A stretch of 64,000 nt of DNA, taken from Belnapia rosea (lineage in GTDB: Bacteria > Pseudomonadota > Alphaproteobacteria > Acetobacterales > Acetobacteraceae). A model generated the notes under the pieces. That model made no database searches and was not told the DNA's origin. It saw nothing but the letters and a program-made list of their open reading frames with translations. Position numbers and translations under genes: made by a program. Shown here one piece after another: positions 1 through 9,441 of the stretch. The stretch is taken from positions 186,001 through 250,000 of the forward strand of contig NZ_FMZX01000001.1 of the NCBI RefSeq assembly GCF_900101615.1, written 5' to 3'. Numbering within the stretch: the stretch's first letter is position 1; each line of letters opens with the position of its first letter.

Positions 1-408
1 AACCCGCTCGATACCACAGTCGCGCTGCACTACCTGATCTTCGACGGCGTGCTGGAGCGCCATCCGGCGCTGAAGATCCTCGCCGTGCACGGCGGCGGCT
101 TCCTGCCGGCCTATTCCGGGCGGATCGACCATGCCTGGGGCGCCCGCTCCGACAGCCGCGGCACGCTGCCGCAGCCGCCGACGCATTACCTGCGAAAGGT
201 GTATTTCGACACCATCGTCTTCACGCCGCACCAGCTGGAATACCTGGTGCGGCTCTACGGCGCCGACCGGATCATGATGGGCACCGACTTCCCCTTCGAC
301 ATGGCCGAGAGCGACCCGATCGGCCATATCTGCTCGGTCGAGAGCTTCGACGCGGCGACGCGGGCGGCGCTCGCCGGCGGCACGGCGCGGGCGCTGCTCG
401 GGCTGTAG
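1..408 (+). CDS. Amidohydrolase family 2 (ACMSD-like), C-terminal part
   Basis: The frame is open from the first base of the window, so the 5' end of the gene lies outside it; 135 codons remain before TAG. The visible C-terminal part has HGGGFLPAYSGRIDHAW and, near the end, MGTDFPFDM. These are the His-containing and Asp-containing metal or active-site loops of the amidohydrolase-2 family, which includes aminocarboxymuconate-semialdehyde decarboxylase and gamma-resorcylate decarboxylase. Members are zinc-dependent and act on aromatic or ring-cleavage carboxylates in the cytoplasm. The gene converges on an MFS carrier 26 bp away, which may import the substrate. The exact substrate cannot be decided from this fragment. 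Confidence 0.82.
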   Translation, partial: NPLDTTVALHYLIFDGVLERHPALKILAVHGGGFLPAYSGRIDHAWGARSDSRGTLPQPPTHYLRKVYFDTIVFTPHQLEYLVRLYGADRIMMGTDFPFDMAESDPIGHICSVESFDAATRAALAGGTARALLGL

Positions 409-434
409 CGCCGGGCAGCGCCCCCTGTCATGGC

Positions 435-1835
435 TCAGACATGAATGCCGTCGAGCTCCTTGCCGGCATTCTCCGGGCTGCAGAACCAGATAACGGCGCC
501 CTGCAGCAGCATGAAGACCGGGATCATGAGGAAAGCGGCGGCGAAGCTGCCGGTACTCTCGCGCAGCCAGACGGCGACGAAGGGCCAGAGCACATAGCCG
601 ATGAAGAAGGCGACGGCCCAGGAGAAGCCGTTGCCGACGCCCCGGATGCGTGTCGGGTAGATCTCGGTCGTGTAGGTCGTGGCCGGCCCCCAGACGCCGA
701 GGAAGCCGATGCTCCAGAGCAGGCCATAGGTCCAGAGCAGGGGACGGCTGTCGGTGTAGATCCAGAGCGTGATGAACAGCGCCCCTTCCAGCAGCATCAG
801 CAGGAAGCCGAGCCGCCGCCCGAAGACGTCGATGATCCAGCCGGCCCCGGCGATCCCCACCACGCCGATGAGACCCCAGGCGATGTAGAAGCTGCTGTAC
901 TCCGCCGTGCTCCAGCCATGCGCCTCCTTGAGGAAAAGGGGCATCCACAGGCCGACCGTCGAGAAGGCGATGAGGTTCGTCGTGGCGACGAAGGTGGCGA
1001 GGCTGGTGTTGCGCAGCATGTCGGGCAGGAAGAGCTGGCGGATGCCGACCTTTTCCGCCTTGCCAATCCAGGCCGTGTCATCGGCATTCAGCCGGCCACC
1101 GCCGGCCAGCTGCGCGCGGATGCGTCGCTTGCGGTCCATGGTGCGGACCCAGTAGGGCGATTCCGGGCAGAGCAGGCGGACATAGATCGCCAGCAGCGCG
1201 ACCGCCGCCGGCAGGACGAAGGCCGCCCGCCAGCCCCAGGCGCCCACCACGACGGCGGTGATGGTGCCGGCCAGCGCGGCGCCGACACCCCAGGCGGCGC
1301 GGTCGGCGCAGACGATCCGGCCGCGCAGCCGCGCCGGCCAGGTCTCCGCCACCAGCATCGAGCCGATGGCCCACTCACCGTTGAGGGCGAAGCGGCACAT
1401 CGCATAGGCGGCGACGAAGAAGCCCCAGGTTGGCGCGAGTGCCACCAGCGGCATCATCAGCGAGAACATGGCGATGTTGATGGCGAGCAGCGTCCGCCGC
1501 CCATAGCGGTCCGCAAGCCAGGGCCAGAGATAGAGGCCGACGATGCCGACCAGCATGGCGATCTGCACGCCGCTGCGGTACTCGGGCAGGCCAACGGCGA
1601 ATTCCTGCATCACCAGCGGGGCGACCAGGGCAAAGATGGCGCCGTCCATGCCATCGAAGCCCCAGCCGAGGCCATTGGCCCAGGCGATGTGCCAGTGCGT
1701 GCCGGTCAGCCGCCCGCCTTCCGCCGCGACGTTGCGGTAGGCGGCGGAGCGCATGTGCTGCTCCTCCAGCGGGCCACCGGCCGTGGCGGGCCCGGGCAGG
1801 GGTGTTGCCCCGCCGTCCAGTGTCGTCGAACTCAT
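435..1835 (-). CDS. MFS transporter, aromatic-acid/sugar-porter type
   Basis: Integral membrane carrier of 466 aa, the usual 12-helix MFS size. Near the N-terminus it has WGFDGMDGAIFAL, close to the DGxD helix-1 motif of aromatic acid:H+ symporters. The loop 2-3 signature LADRYGRR follows, and a second copy-like loop, IDVFGRR, lies in the C-terminal half. I chose the ATG at 1835 because GGAGG stands about 8 nt upstream of it; a start 10 codons further upstream has no such site. The gene converges with an ACMSD-like hydrolase, so uptake of an aromatic or carboxylic substrate is plausible, but this is inferred from context only. Its 5' leader contains a hairpin at 1879-1902. Confidence 0.85.
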   Translation of the reverse strand: MSSTTLDGGATPLPGPATAGGPLEEQHMRSAAYRNVAAEGGRLTGTHWHIAWANGLGWGFDGMDGAIFALVAPLVMQEFAVGLPEYRSGVQIAMLVGIVGLYLWPWLADRYGRRTLLAINIAMFSLMMPLVALAPTWGFFVAAYAMCRFALNGEWAIGSMLVAETWPARLRGRIVCADRAAWGVGAALAGTITAVVVGAWGWRAAFVLPAAVALLAIYVRLLCPESPYWVRTMDRKRRIRAQLAGGGRLNADDTAWIGKAEKVGIRQLFLPDMLRNTSLATFVATTNLIAFSTVGLWMPLFLKEAHGWSTAEYSSFYIAWGLIGVVGIAGAGWIIDVFGRRLGFLLMLLEGALFITLWIYTDSRPLLWTYGLLWSIGFLGVWGPATTYTTEIYPTRIRGVGNGFSWAVAFFIGYVLWPFVAVWLRESTGSFAAAFLMIPVFMLLQGAVIWFCSPENAGKELDGIHV

Positions 1836-2190
1836 GCCGTTTCCTTCCCTCCTGGCCTCGCGCATTAACCGCGCCTTACCCGGTGCCAGTCTTGGTGCCG
1901 GGGGTTACCATGGTGGTTCGCGCGATGTGGTCTCGCGCTTCGGGAATGGTGGGCGCCCGCTGATACACAGCGCAACCGTTGGTCGTATACGCTGGTCGGG
2001 CCCAGCGATGACGTATTCGTGAGCACAAAACGGACAAGCCATGCCGTTGAAAATGCGAAAGCTTGTTGCGGGACGTCGAGTGTCTGACCCGCTACGTGTC
2101 AAAAAGGAAACGCTCGGCCTGGGATGCAAGCAGCCGGTGTTACCAAACGGGCAAGGGTTGTATGCTGGGGGTTCGAGCTAGGAGACCCGT
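1836..2190. other. 355-bp divergent intergenic region (MFS / xseB)
   Basis: No convincing gene or tRNA is visible. It separates the minus-strand MFS gene from the plus-strand xseB operon, so it should hold promoters for both. Two small inverted repeats stand out: 1879-1902 (10 pairs including two G-U) and 1990-2007 (CGCTGG/CCAGCG with a 6-nt loop). AGGAG lies about 7 nt upstream of the xseB ATG. I found no clear -35/-10 pair. Confidence 0.5.
1879..1902 (-). promoter_or_regulatory. Hairpin in the 5' leader of the MFS gene
   Basis: The arms CCCGGTGCCA and TGGTGCCGGG pair over 10 positions (two as G-U in one orientation) around a 4-nt loop. The hairpin lies 44-67 bp upstream of the chosen MFS start codon. 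It could be an operator dyad or a leader hairpin; nothing identifies the regulator. Confidence 0.25.
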
Positions 2191-2466
2191 ATGGGAGAGG
2201 CGCACGGCCAGCAGGCCCCTGCGCGGCGGCAGCCCCCGCCGGCGGAGGACCTTCGCACGCTGTCCTTCGAGGACGCTCTGGCGGAGCTGGAAGAGATCGT
2301 GAAGTCGCTGGAAGGTGGCCGGGGCACGCTGGCCCAGGCCATCGCCGATTACGAGCGCGGCGCCGCGCTCCGGCGGCATTGCGAGCAGAAGCTGGCGGAA
2401 GCGGAGGCGAAGGTGCAGGCGATCGTCGATGCGCCGGGTGGCCCCACCCTCCGCGACGTGGAATGA
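2191..2466 (+). CDS. xseB: Exodeoxyribonuclease VII small subunit
   Basis: A 91-aa protein carrying the XseB core: LSFEDALAELEEIVKSLEGG, then a basic helix with YERGAALRRHCEQKLAEAE. Several copies bind one XseA large subunit to form exonuclease VII, which degrades single-stranded DNA from both ends into acid-soluble oligonucleotides and acts in repair. The length is normal for the family (70-90 aa), with a short proline-rich N-terminal extension. xseA is not in the window. The xseB-ispA-dxs order is widespread in proteobacteria, which supports the call. AGGAG precedes the ATG at good spacing, and the stop lies 19 bp before the chosen ispA start. Confidence 0.95.
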   Translation: MGEAHGQQAPARRQPPPAEDLRTLSFEDALAELEEIVKSLEGGRGTLAQAIADYERGAALRRHCEQKLAEAEAKVQAIVDAPGGPTLRDVE

Positions 2467-2485
2467 GGCCCACCCAGGAATGAGC

Positions 2486-3391
2486 ATGACCACCGAGACC
2501 CAGGATCTCCGCCGCGCCATGGCGCGGGCAGCCGAGGAGATCGACCAGGCGCTGGACATCCTGCTGCCGACCGAGGAGGGGCCCGAGGCCCGGCTCTATG
2601 CCGCCATGCGCTACGCCGCCGTGGGCGGCGGCAAGCGGCTGCGCGGCTTCCTGGTCCTGGAGGGCGCCCGGCAATTCGGCGTCTCGCGCCATGCCGCGCT
2701 CCGCGTCGCCGGCGCCATCGAGATGCTGCATGCCTACAGCCTCGTGCATGACGACCTGCCGGCGATGGACGATGACGACCTGCGCCGCGGCAAGCCGACC
2801 GTGCACAAGGCCTTCGACGAGGCGACCGCCATCCTCGCCGGCGATGCCCTACAGACCCAGGCCTTCCTCGTCCTCGCGCAGGAGGATACGCATCCCGACC
2901 CGGCGGTGCGGGCCGAGCTGGTGCGCTGCCTCGCCCAGGCCTCCGGCGCGCGCGGCATGTGCGGCGGCCAGATGCTCGACATGCTGGCGGAGGAGGGCGG
3001 CCAGCAGCTCGACGAGGCAGCGATCGGCCGGCTGCAGACGCTGAAGACCGGCAAGCTGATCGAATTCTCCGCCGAAGCGGGTGCCGTCCTCGGCAAGGCC
3101 GCCGCCTCGCAGCGCCATGCGCTGCTGGGCTACGGGCGGGACCTCGGCGCCGCCTTCCAGATCGCCGACGACCTGCTCGACGCCACGGCCACGGCCGAGG
3201 AGACGGGCAAGCGGACCGGCAAGGATGCCGAGGCCGGCAAGGCGACCCTTGTCTCCCTGCTCGGCCTCGAGCGGGCCCGGCTGCAGGCCGACCGGCTCGT
3301 CGACCAGGCCAAATCGCATCTTGACGGCTTCGGAGAGAGGGCAGACCTGTTGCGCATGCTCGCTGATTTCGTGATCGAGCGGAGGAACTGA
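2486..3391 (+). CDS. ispA: Geranyl/farnesyl diphosphate synthase
   Basis: Trans-isoprenyl diphosphate synthase of 301 aa that condenses IPP with DMAPP and GPP to make FPP, the precursor of ubiquinone, undecaprenyl phosphate and hopanoids. The first Asp-rich motif is [11 protein letters not shown] and the second is [11 protein letters not shown], followed by [12 protein letters not shown] binds the diphosphate. Two start codons lie 6 nt apart (2480 and 2486). AGGA at 2476-2479 is too close to the first, so I prefer 2486. The gene ends in TGATG, so its stop overlaps the dxs start by one base. This implies translational coupling of two steps of isoprenoid synthesis. Confidence 0.95.
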   Translation: MTTETQDLRRAMARAAEEIDQALDILLPTEEGPEARLYAAMRYAAVGGGKRLRGFLVLEGARQFGVSRHAALRVAGAIEMLHAYSLVHDDLPAMDDDDLRRGKPTVHKAFDEATAILAGDALQTQAFLVLAQEDTHPDPAVRAELVRCLAQASGARGMCGGQMLDMLAEEGGQQLDEAAIGRLQTLKTGKLIEFSAEAGAVLGKAAASQRHALLGYGRDLGAAFQIADDLLDATATAEETGKRTGKDAEAGKATLVSLLGLERARLQADRLVDQAKSHLDGFGERADLLRMLADFVIERRN

Positions 3392-5313
3392 TGTCCGTAC
3401 CCTCCGCAACCCCACTCCTCGACCGTGTCAAGATCCCGGCCGACATGCGCAACCTCTCGGCCGAGCAGCTCAAGCAGCTCGCCGCCGAGCTCCGGGCCGA
3501 GACCATCCACGCGGTCAGCCAGACCGGCGGGCATCTCGGCGCATCGCTCGGCGTCGTCGAGCTGACGGTCGCCATCCACGCCGTCTTCGAGACGCCGCGG
3601 GACCGGCTGATCTGGGATGTCGGCCATCAGGCCTATCCCCACAAGATCCTGACCGGGCGGCGCGACCGCATCCGCACGCTGCGCCAGGGCGGCGGCCTCT
3701 CCGGCTTCACCCGCCGCAGCGAGAGCGAGTACGACCCGTTCGGCGCGGCGCATTCCTCGACATCCATCTCCGCCGGCCTCGGCATGGCGGTGGCGAGCGA
3801 GCTGAAGGGCGACCCGCGCAACGTCGTCGCCGTCATCGGCGACGGCGCGATGAGCGCGGGCATGGCCTATGAGGCGATGAACAATGCGGGTGCGGAGAAG
3901 TCGCGCCTCATCGTCATCCTCAACGACAACGACATGTCGATCGCGCCGCCCGTCGGCGCGATGAGCGCCTATCTATCGAAGGTCGTCTCCTCGCGGCCCT
4001 TCCTCTCCATCCGCGACATGATGGCGAAGCTGGCGCGGCGCTTCCCGGCGCCGATCGAACGCGCCGCCAAGCGGGCGGACGAGTACGCACGCGGGCTGCT
4101 CACCGGCGGGACGCTGTTCGAGGAGCTGGGCTTCTACTATGTCGGGCCGATTGATGGGCACGACCTCGACCACCTGCTGCCGATCCTGCGCAACCTGCGT
4201 GATACCGAGCTCGGCGAGCCGGTGCTGCTGCATGTGGTGACGCAGAAGGGCAAGGGCTATGCGCCAGCCGAGGCGAGCGCCGACAAGTATCATGGCGTCG
4301 TCAAGTTCAACGTCGTCACCGGCGAGCAGCAGAAGCCGCCGCCGGGGCCGCCGAGCTACACCAAGGTCTTCTCCAATGCGTTGATCGCGGAAGCCGAGGC
4401 GGATAGCCGGATCGTCGCCATCAACGCGGCGATGCCGGCGGGCACGGGCCTCGATGCCTTCGCCAGGAAATTCCCCAAGCGCAGCTTCGATGTCGGCATC
4501 GCCGAGCAGCATGCGGTGACCTTCGCCGCGGGCATGGCGACGGAGGGCATGAAGCCCTTCTGCGCCATCTATTCCACCTTCCTGCAGCGCGGCTACGACC
4601 AGGTGGTGCATGACGTAGTGCTGCAGTCGCTCCCCGTCCGCTTCGCCATGGACCGGGCGGGGCTGGTCGGCGCCGATGGCGCGACCCATGCGGGCAGCTT
4701 CGACATCGCCTATCTCGGCTGCCTGCCGAACATCGTGCTGATGGCTGCGGCCGACGAGCTGGAGCTGATGCACATGGTCGCCACCTCGGCGGCCATCGAC
4801 GACCGGCCGAGCGCCTTCCGCTATCCCCGTGGCGAGGGCTTCGGGCTCGAGCTGCCGAAGCGCGGCACGCCACTCGAGATCGGCAAGGGACGCACCCTCA
4901 AGGAAGGCACCTCGGTCGCCATCCTCTCCTACGGCGCGCGCCTGCGCGAATGCCTGAAGGCGGCGGATGAACTGGGCGCGCGCGGCCTCTCCACCACCGT
5001 GGCCGATGCCCGCTTCGCCAAGCCGCTGGACACCGACCTGGTCGAGCGGCTGGCGCGCGAGCATGAGGTGCTGATCACCATCGAGGAGGGTTCGGTCGGC
5101 GGCTTCGGCAGCTTCGTGCTGCACCACCTGGCGCTGCGCGGCATGCTGGACCATGGGCTGAAGGTGCGGCCGATGGTCCTGCCGGACCGCTTCATCGACC
5201 ACGAGAATCCGAAGAAGCAGTATGACGAGGCGGGGCTGAACGCCGCGCAGATCGTCGCCATGGCGGTGTCCGCGCTCGGCTCGAGTGCTGCCGTGCAGCC
5301 GGCGCGGGCCTGA
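3391..5313 (+). CDS. dxs: 1-deoxy-D-xylulose-5-phosphate synthase
   Basis: First enzyme of the MEP pathway: a thiamine-diphosphate-dependent condensation of pyruvate with glyceraldehyde-3-phosphate, giving DXP for isoprenoids, thiamine and pyridoxal. At 640 aa it is full length. The N-terminal part has [16 protein letters not shown] and the ThDP/Mg motif [20 protein letters not shown]. The central pyrimidine-binding part has [17 protein letters not shown] with the catalytic Glu. The transketolase C-terminal domain follows, with [12 protein letters not shown]. The start is set by overlap with the ispA stop. The 3' end overlaps tlyA by 29 bp, extending the operon. The window also contains other likely DXP users (thiG, pdxH). 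Confidence 0.97.
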   Translation: MSVPSATPLLDRVKIPADMRNLSAEQLKQLAAELRAETIHAVSQTGGHLGASLGVVELTVAIHAVFETPRDRLIWDVGHQAYPHKILTGRRDRIRTLRQGGGLSGFTRRSESEYDPFGAAHSSTSISAGLGMAVASELKGDPRNVVAVIGDGAMSAGMAYEAMNNAGAEKSRLIVILNDNDMSIAPPVGAMSAYLSKVVSSRPFLSIRDMMAKLARRFPAPIERAAKRADEYARGLLTGGTLFEELGFYYVGPIDGHDLDHLLPILRNLRDTELGEPVLLHVVTQKGKGYAPAEASADKYHGVVKFNVVTGEQQKPPPGPPSYTKVFSNALIAEAEADSRIVAINAAMPAGTGLDAFARKFPKRSFDVGIAEQHAVTFAAGMATEGMKPFCAIYSTFLQRGYDQVVHDVVLQSLPVRFAMDRAGLVGADGATHAGSFDIAYLGCLPNIVLMAAADELELMHMVATSAAIDDRPSAFRYPRGEGFGLELPKRGTPLEIGKGRTLKEGTSVAILSYGARLRECLKAADELGARGLSTTVADARFAKPLDTDLVERLAREHEVLITIEEGSVGGFGSFVLHHLALRGMLDHGLKVRPMVLPDRFIDHENPKKQYDEAGLNAAQIVAMAVSALGSSAAVQPARA

Positions 5314-6064
5314 GGCCATCGCCAAGGAGCGGGCCGACCAGGCGCTGGTGGACCGGGGGCTGGCCGAAAGCCGCACCCGGGCCCAGGCGCTGATCCTCGC
5401 CGGCAAGGTCTTTTCGGGCGAGCAGCGGGTGGAGAAGGCGGGGCAGTTCCTCGCCCCCGGCACGCCGCTCGAGGTGCGTGGCCAGGATCACCCCTGGGTC
5501 TCCCGGGGCGGGGTGAAGCTCGACCACGCCATCCGGCATTTCGGCCTCTCGCCGAAGGGAAAGGTTGCCCTCGATGTCGGCGCCTCGACCGGCGGCTTCA
5601 CCCATGTGCTGCTGCATCACGGCGCGGCGCGGGTCTTCGCCGTCGATGTGGGCCACGGGCAGCTGGCCTGGACCCTCCGCAACGACCCTCGCGTGACGGT
5701 GATGGAGCGGGTGAACGCCCGCTACCTGGAGGCCTCCCAGCTCGACGCCGTGCCGGAGGTGCTGGTCTGCGATGCCAGCTTCATCGGGCTGCAGGTGGTG
5801 CTGCCGCAGCCCCTCTCGCTCTGCGCCCCGGGCGCCTGGGCGGTCGCGCTGATCAAGCCGCAATTCGAGGTGGGGCCTGCCATCGCCAAGGGCGGGGTGG
5901 TGCGCGATGCCGCCGTGCATCGCAGCGTCTGCCACAAGATCGAGGAGTGGTGGGGCGCGCTGCCGGGCTGGCGGGTGCTCGGGGTGGAGCCGAGCCCCTT
6001 GCTCGGCCCCGAGGGGAACCGCGAGTTCCTGATTGCTGCGCTGCGGGATAAGCTGGCGGGATGA
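5285..6064 (+). CDS. tlyA: TlyA-family rRNA (cytidine-2'-O)-methyltransferase
   Basis: Protein of 259 aa with an N-terminal S4 RNA-binding domain (about residues 14-75, [20 protein letters not shown]) and an FtsJ/RrmJ-like SAM methyltransferase domain (about 80-255). The SAM loop is [16 protein letters not shown]; later motifs are [10 protein letters not shown] and LIKPQFEVG, giving the D and K residues of the 2'-O-methyltransferase tetrad. Family members methylate 16S and/or 23S rRNA cytidines; some were first described as haemolysins, a name that does not describe the enzyme. No ATG exists at the right place. The GTG at 5285, inside dxs, is the best start and would couple translation to dxs. 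Confidence 0.9.
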   Translation: MLPCSRRGPEAIAKERADQALVDRGLAESRTRAQALILAGKVFSGEQRVEKAGQFLAPGTPLEVRGQDHPWVSRGGVKLDHAIRHFGLSPKGKVALDVGASTGGFTHVLLHHGAARVFAVDVGHGQLAWTLRNDPRVTVMERVNARYLEASQLDAVPEVLVCDASFIGLQVVLPQPLSLCAPGAWAVALIKPQFEVGPAIAKGGVVRDAAVHRSVCHKIEEWWGALPGWRVLGVEPSPLLGPEGNREFLIAALRDKLAG

Positions 6065-6483
6065 GCGACTCACCCATCCCCTTCGACCCAGCCGATGCCG
6101 GCTGGAAACCCATGCGGCCCGAGGGCTACCCCGCCCTGATCGGCCCCTTCTGGTACAGGCGGGAGGAGGGTGGCTTCCGCTACGGCTTCCCGGCCGAGCC
6201 ACGCCACCTGAACAATGGCGGCGTCGTCCATGGCGGCATGCTGATGAGCTTCGCCGACGACGTGCTCGGCATGACCGTCTGGGAGGCGGCCGGCCGCAAG
6301 CCCTGCACCACGGTGCAGCTGAGCACCCAGTTCATCTCGCCGGCCCGGCCGGGGGATTTCGTCGAGGGACGCGCGGAGATCTTGCGCGCCACCCGCTCCG
6401 TGGTGTTCGTGCGGGGCCTGGTCACGGTTGGCGACCGGACCGTCATCCATGCCGACGGGATCTGGAAGATCCTCGGCGCCTGA
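6061..6483 (+). CDS. PaaI-family hotdog-fold thioesterase
   Basis: A 140-aa hotdog-fold protein. The segment HLNNGGVVHGGMLMSFADDV is the hallmark active-site helix of PaaI/YbgC-type acyl-CoA thioesterases, with the His-Gly-Gly turn, and TTVQLSTQFISPARPGD follows in the next strands. It should hydrolyse a short- or aryl-acyl-CoA in the cytoplasm. The start overlaps the tlyA stop by 4 nt (ATGA). A thiolase follows 30 bp downstream, so an acyl-CoA role fits the context. The precise substrate is unknown. Confidence 0.88.
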   Translation: MSDSPIPFDPADAGWKPMRPEGYPALIGPFWYRREEGGFRYGFPAEPRHLNNGGVVHGGMLMSFADDVLGMTVWEAAGRKPCTTVQLSTQFISPARPGDFVEGRAEILRATRSVVFVRGLVTVGDRTVIHADGIWKILGA

Positions 6484-6513
6484 GCCGTCGCCGTCTATCG
6501 GGAGGAATCAAGA

Positions 6514-7716
6514 ATGCGCACCGCCGTCCTCGTCTCCACCGCCCGCACGCCGATCGGCCGGGCCTATCGTGGCGCCTTCAATGACACCCAGGCCCAGGCG
6601 CTGGGTGGCCATGCCATCGCCGAGGCGGTGAAGCGGGCCGGGATCGACCCCGCCGAGGTGGAGGACGTGACCATGGGGGCCGCCCTGCAGCAGGGCAGCC
6701 AGGGCAGCAACCTCGCCCGGCAATGCGCCCTCAGGGCCGGGTTGCCGGACACGGTCCCCGGCATGACGGTGGACCGGCAATGCTCCTCCGGCCTCATGGC
6801 CATCGCCACGGCGGCGAAGCAGATCGTGGTGGATGGCATGCAGGTGGCCGTCGGCGGCGGGCTCGAATCCATCTCGCTCGTGCAGAACGACAAGATGAAC
6901 CGCTACCGCACGCGCGACCCCTGGCTCACCGAGCATGTGCCGCAGCTCTACATGTCCATGCTGGAGACGGCCGAGATCGTCGCCGAGCGCTACAAGGTCT
7001 CGCGCGAGGCGCAGGACGAGTACGCGCTGCGCTCCCAGCAGCGTACCGCCGCGGCCCAGGCGGCCGGGCGCTTCGATGCCGAGATCGTGCCCCTGCCGAG
7101 CATCATGGCCGTCGCCAACAAGGAGACGGGCGAGATCAGCCACAAGCCGGTGACGCTGACGAAGGATGAGGGCAACCGGGCGGATACGACGCTCGCCGGC
7201 CTCAACGGGCTGAAGCCGGTGCTGGCCGATGGACAGCAGGTGAAGCAGGGACGCTTCATCACGGCGGGCAATGCCAGCCAGCTCTCGGACGGTGCCTCGG
7301 CGGCGGTGCTGATGGAGGCGGGGGAGGCGTCCCGTCGCGGGCTGCATCCGCTCGGCATCTATCGCGGCATGGCCGTCGCGGGCTGCGACCCCGCCGAGAT
7401 GGGCATCGGCCCGGTCTTCGCCGTGCCCAAGCTGCTGAAGCAGCACGGCCTCAAGGCCGAGGATATCGATCTTTGGGAGCTGAACGAGGCCTTCGCCTGC
7501 CAGGTGATCTATTGCCGTGACCGGCTGGGCATCCCGGATGAGCGGCTGAACGTGGATGGCGGGGCCATCGCCATCGGCCATCCCTATGGGATGAGTGGTG
7601 CCCGCATGGCCGGCCATGGGCTGATCGAGGCGAAGCGCCGTGGCGGCCGCTATGTGGTCGTTACCATGTGCATCGGCGGCGGCCAGGGCGCCGCTGGCTT
7701 GTTCGAGGTCGCCTGA
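6514..7716 (+). CDS. Acetyl-CoA C-acyltransferase (thiolase)
   Basis: Thiolase of 400 aa, full length. The nucleophilic cysteine is in [13 protein letters not shown] (near residue 90). The NEAFA motif ([10 protein letters not shown]), the catalytic His in [17 protein letters not shown] and the C-terminal [10 protein letters not shown] loop with the second active-site Cys are all intact. It catalyses reversible thiolytic cleavage or condensation of acyl-CoA and acetyl-CoA, in beta-oxidation or acetoacetyl-CoA formation. GGAGG precedes the ATG. The gene follows a thioesterase and ends before a strong hairpin at 7737-7763. Whether it is the biosynthetic (PhaA) or degradative (FadA) type cannot be settled by eye. 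Confidence 0.93.
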   Translation: MRTAVLVSTARTPIGRAYRGAFNDTQAQALGGHAIAEAVKRAGIDPAEVEDVTMGAALQQGSQGSNLARQCALRAGLPDTVPGMTVDRQCSSGLMAIATAAKQIVVDGMQVAVGGGLESISLVQNDKMNRYRTRDPWLTEHVPQLYMSMLETAEIVAERYKVSREAQDEYALRSQQRTAAAQAAGRFDAEIVPLPSIMAVANKETGEISHKPVTLTKDEGNRADTTLAGLNGLKPVLADGQQVKQGRFITAGNASQLSDGASAAVLMEAGEASRRGLHPLGIYRGMAVAGCDPAEMGIGPVFAVPKLLKQHGLKAEDIDLWELNEAFACQVIYCRDRLGIPDERLNVDGGAIAIGHPYGMSGARMAGHGLIEAKRRGGRYVVVTMCIGGGQGAAGLFEVA

Positions 7717-7736
7717 ACAAGGCGCCTGGGTGGGGT

Positions 7737-7763
7737 GCCTGCCGCGGACCAGCCGCGGCAGGC
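7737..7763. terminator. Bidirectional hairpin terminator, thiolase / 46-aa gene
   Basis: A perfect 11-bp stem (GCCTGCCGCGG / CCGCGGCAGGC) with a 5-nt loop lies between the convergent thiolase and the 46-aa minus-strand gene, 21 bp past the thiolase stop. There is no T-tract, as is common in high-GC genomes, so the call rests on position and stem strength. Confidence 0.6.
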
Positions 7764-7776
7764 GGGCCTCGTGTCC

Positions 7777-7917
7777 CTATTCGGCCGCGATCTGAGCCTC
7801 AGCCGCGCTGATCTCGGCGAGCAACGTCCAGACCCGGTGCGGGTCCATCCGCACATCGGGGTCGTTCAGCAACTGGTCCAACTCGTCGAGCTTGGCCTGG
7901 AATTCGCGGTCGTTCAT
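7777..7917 (-). CDS. 46-aa conserved-looking acidic small protein
   Basis: Reads MNDREFQAKLDELDQLLNDP, then a DVRMDPHRVW segment and a helical AEISAAEAQIAAE tail. The composition is strongly alpha-helical and acidic, with heptad-like leucines, unlike an antisense shadow. A GAGAGGA stretch lies about 8 nt upstream of the ATG at 7917. It sits 115 bp downstream of an uncharacterised 420-aa gene on the same strand, with a hairpin (7953-7977) between them. I do not recognise the family. The small size and charge suggest a protein-binding helix pair. The function is unknown. Confidence 0.6.
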   Translation of the reverse strand: MNDREFQAKLDELDQLLNDPDVRMDPHRVWTLLAEISAAEAQIAAE

Positions 7918-7952
7918 GCGTCTCCATCCTCTCTGGCGCCGCCAGCCTGGCT

Positions 7953-7977
7953 GCCGGCACCGTCGGTCGGTGCCGGC
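7953..7977 (-). terminator. 10-bp hairpin downstream of the 420-aa gene
   Basis: GCCGGCACCG and CGGTGCCGGC form a perfect stem with a 5-nt loop, 56 bp past the stop of the 8033-9295 gene and upstream of the 46-aa gene. It could be a terminator or an attenuator-like element between the two. There is no T-tract. Confidence 0.4.
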
Positions 7978-8032
7978 TGGAAACGTGGCAGATTGAAGAC
8001 GGTTTCCTTCCGGAATCCGGCTGATTTGCCCG

Positions 8033-9295
8033 TCACATTGAGGAGAGAATGGCAGGCGCCAGGGCCTGGAGCTTCGCGGCCGGATGCGCCGGGTTGCGGA
8101 AGCGCAGCGCCGGCTCGATGGCTGCATCCGGTGGCGCCGCGCCGAACATCTCGAAGCGGGAGGCGCAGGTGACGGCAACGACACGGCGGGCCGGTGCCGT
8201 GGTCAGGAACCGCCGTACAGCACCCTCAAGCTCGAGCTGCTCGCGCAGCCCGCGCCACTCGGCCCGGTCGAGATCCTCGAGGAAGACGGCGGCGATGCCG
8301 GGCTTGTGGCCCGAGAGCCGGTCCTCCGCCATCCGGCCGAGACGCCGGGCCACGGCGCTGGCGATTTCGTTCTCGCGCCCGGCCCGGGCTGCCATGACGA
8401 AGACGCTGCCGCTGCCAGGATCGGTGGTGATGGCGAGATGCGCCTCGGGTCCGAATTGGGCACGCAGGCGGGCGGACAGGCTGGCCTGCGTCTGGCCTGC
8501 CGCCTGGGTACCGGCCAGCATCAGCGGGTCGAGCTTCAGCACGGCCTGGGCCGCGGCGTCCTGGCGCCGCTCCGATGCCAGCATCCCGGTGATCTGCTGG
8601 TGCAGCCGCGCCAGGTCGTCCGGGCCTGAAATACCTTCGGGCAAGGTCATCTTGAGCAGGTAGCGGCCGGGATGGGCAGCAAGCCAGGCCTGCACCCCGG
8701 GCGTGATGCGGTCGACCAGCGCATACCAGTGGCCCCGATGGACCGGCCTGCCTTCCTCCGCCGAGACGGTTTCGCAGATCACTTCGGCACTGGCGCCATC
8801 CCGCTCCACCAGCAGGTCATGCGACGTACCCTCGGCCAGGCCGGTGAAGCGGATGGAGAAGCCGCTCTCGCGCAGCAGGGCAGCGGTGCGAAGGAGATGG
8901 AAGATGGGGATGAGGGTTGCCTCCCCCGTGAGCCCGGCGAGGATCTGGTCGCGCAGGCGGGCGCGGGGGCCCTCCGGCAGGCTGTCCGCCAGGCGCACCG
9001 CTTCCTCGGCGAAGGCGCAAAGGCGACGCTCGGTGCTGGTGGCGCGCGTCAGGGCCTGCCGCCCGGAGATGCGGGCAAGGGCGAGTTCGAGCGCATGCCG
9101 CTGTTGCGCGGCGCGGCCGGTCAGGGAGCCGGTCTGGGCGCGGTTGCCGATATCGGCCAAGCGGGCTGCCCAGGCCGCTTCGCCGCAGAGCGCCACGAAG
9201 GCATCGAGACCGGGATTGGCGGCGGTCAGGCTTGGGGAGGCAGGGAATCTACTTCCCTGCCGAAGCTGCGCCGGCTGCGGATCGGCGAAGGTCAT
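8033..9295 (-). CDS. Uncharacterised 420-aa protein, possible nuclease-fold core
   Basis: I do not recognise this protein. The N-terminal third is helical and rich in Ala, Leu and Arg. The middle (about residues 145-185) has LLRESGFSIRFTG, then GTSHDLLVERDGASAEVICE. That layout, a hydrophobic strand with Asp followed after a turn by a Glu-containing strand, resembles the core of PD-(D/E)XK-like folds, although the usual Lys is replaced (CE rather than CK). The C-terminal part has VFLEDLDRAEWRGL and RRVVAVTCASRFEMFG. There is no signal peptide or membrane segment. It is transcribed away from the serralysin gene. The nuclease idea is weak inference. Confidence 0.7.
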   Translation of the reverse strand: MTFADPQPAQLRQGSRFPASPSLTAANPGLDAFVALCGEAAWAARLADIGNRAQTGSLTGRAAQQRHALELALARISGRQALTRATSTERRLCAFAEEAVRLADSLPEGPRARLRDQILAGLTGEATLIPIFHLLRTAALLRESGFSIRFTGLAEGTSHDLLVERDGASAEVICETVSAEEGRPVHRGHWYALVDRITPGVQAWLAAHPGRYLLKMTLPEGISGPDDLARLHQQITGMLASERRQDAAAQAVLKLDPLMLAGTQAAGQTQASLSARLRAQFGPEAHLAITTDPGSGSVFVMAARAGRENEIASAVARRLGRMAEDRLSGHKPGIAAVFLEDLDRAEWRGLREQLELEGAVRRFLTTAPARRVVAVTCASRFEMFGAAPPDAAIEPALRFRNPAHPAAKLQALAPAILSSM

Positions 9296-9441
9296 GGCTT
9301 CGTCTCATCCCTACTCGCTACGACTGCTAAACGCCTCGCCGGGGAAAAGGTCAAGGGAGCTTGCCTCGCGCCACGGAACCCCGTTCGGGCCTGCTGCGCT
9401 TCTGGCTCTCTTCCCATTTTCTGTTCCTGGCACGAGGTTGT

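Noticed and set aside
441-1868. Long plus-strand open frame of 475 codons opposite the MFS gene
   Set aside because: Composition is Asp/Gln/Pro/Gly-rich without any domain; the minus strand encodes a clear MFS protein. Typical antisense openness at about 70% GC.
2166-2190. tRNA-like GGTTCGA sequence upstream of xseB
   Set aside because: No acceptor, D or anticodon stem can be drawn around it; chance resemblance to a T-loop.
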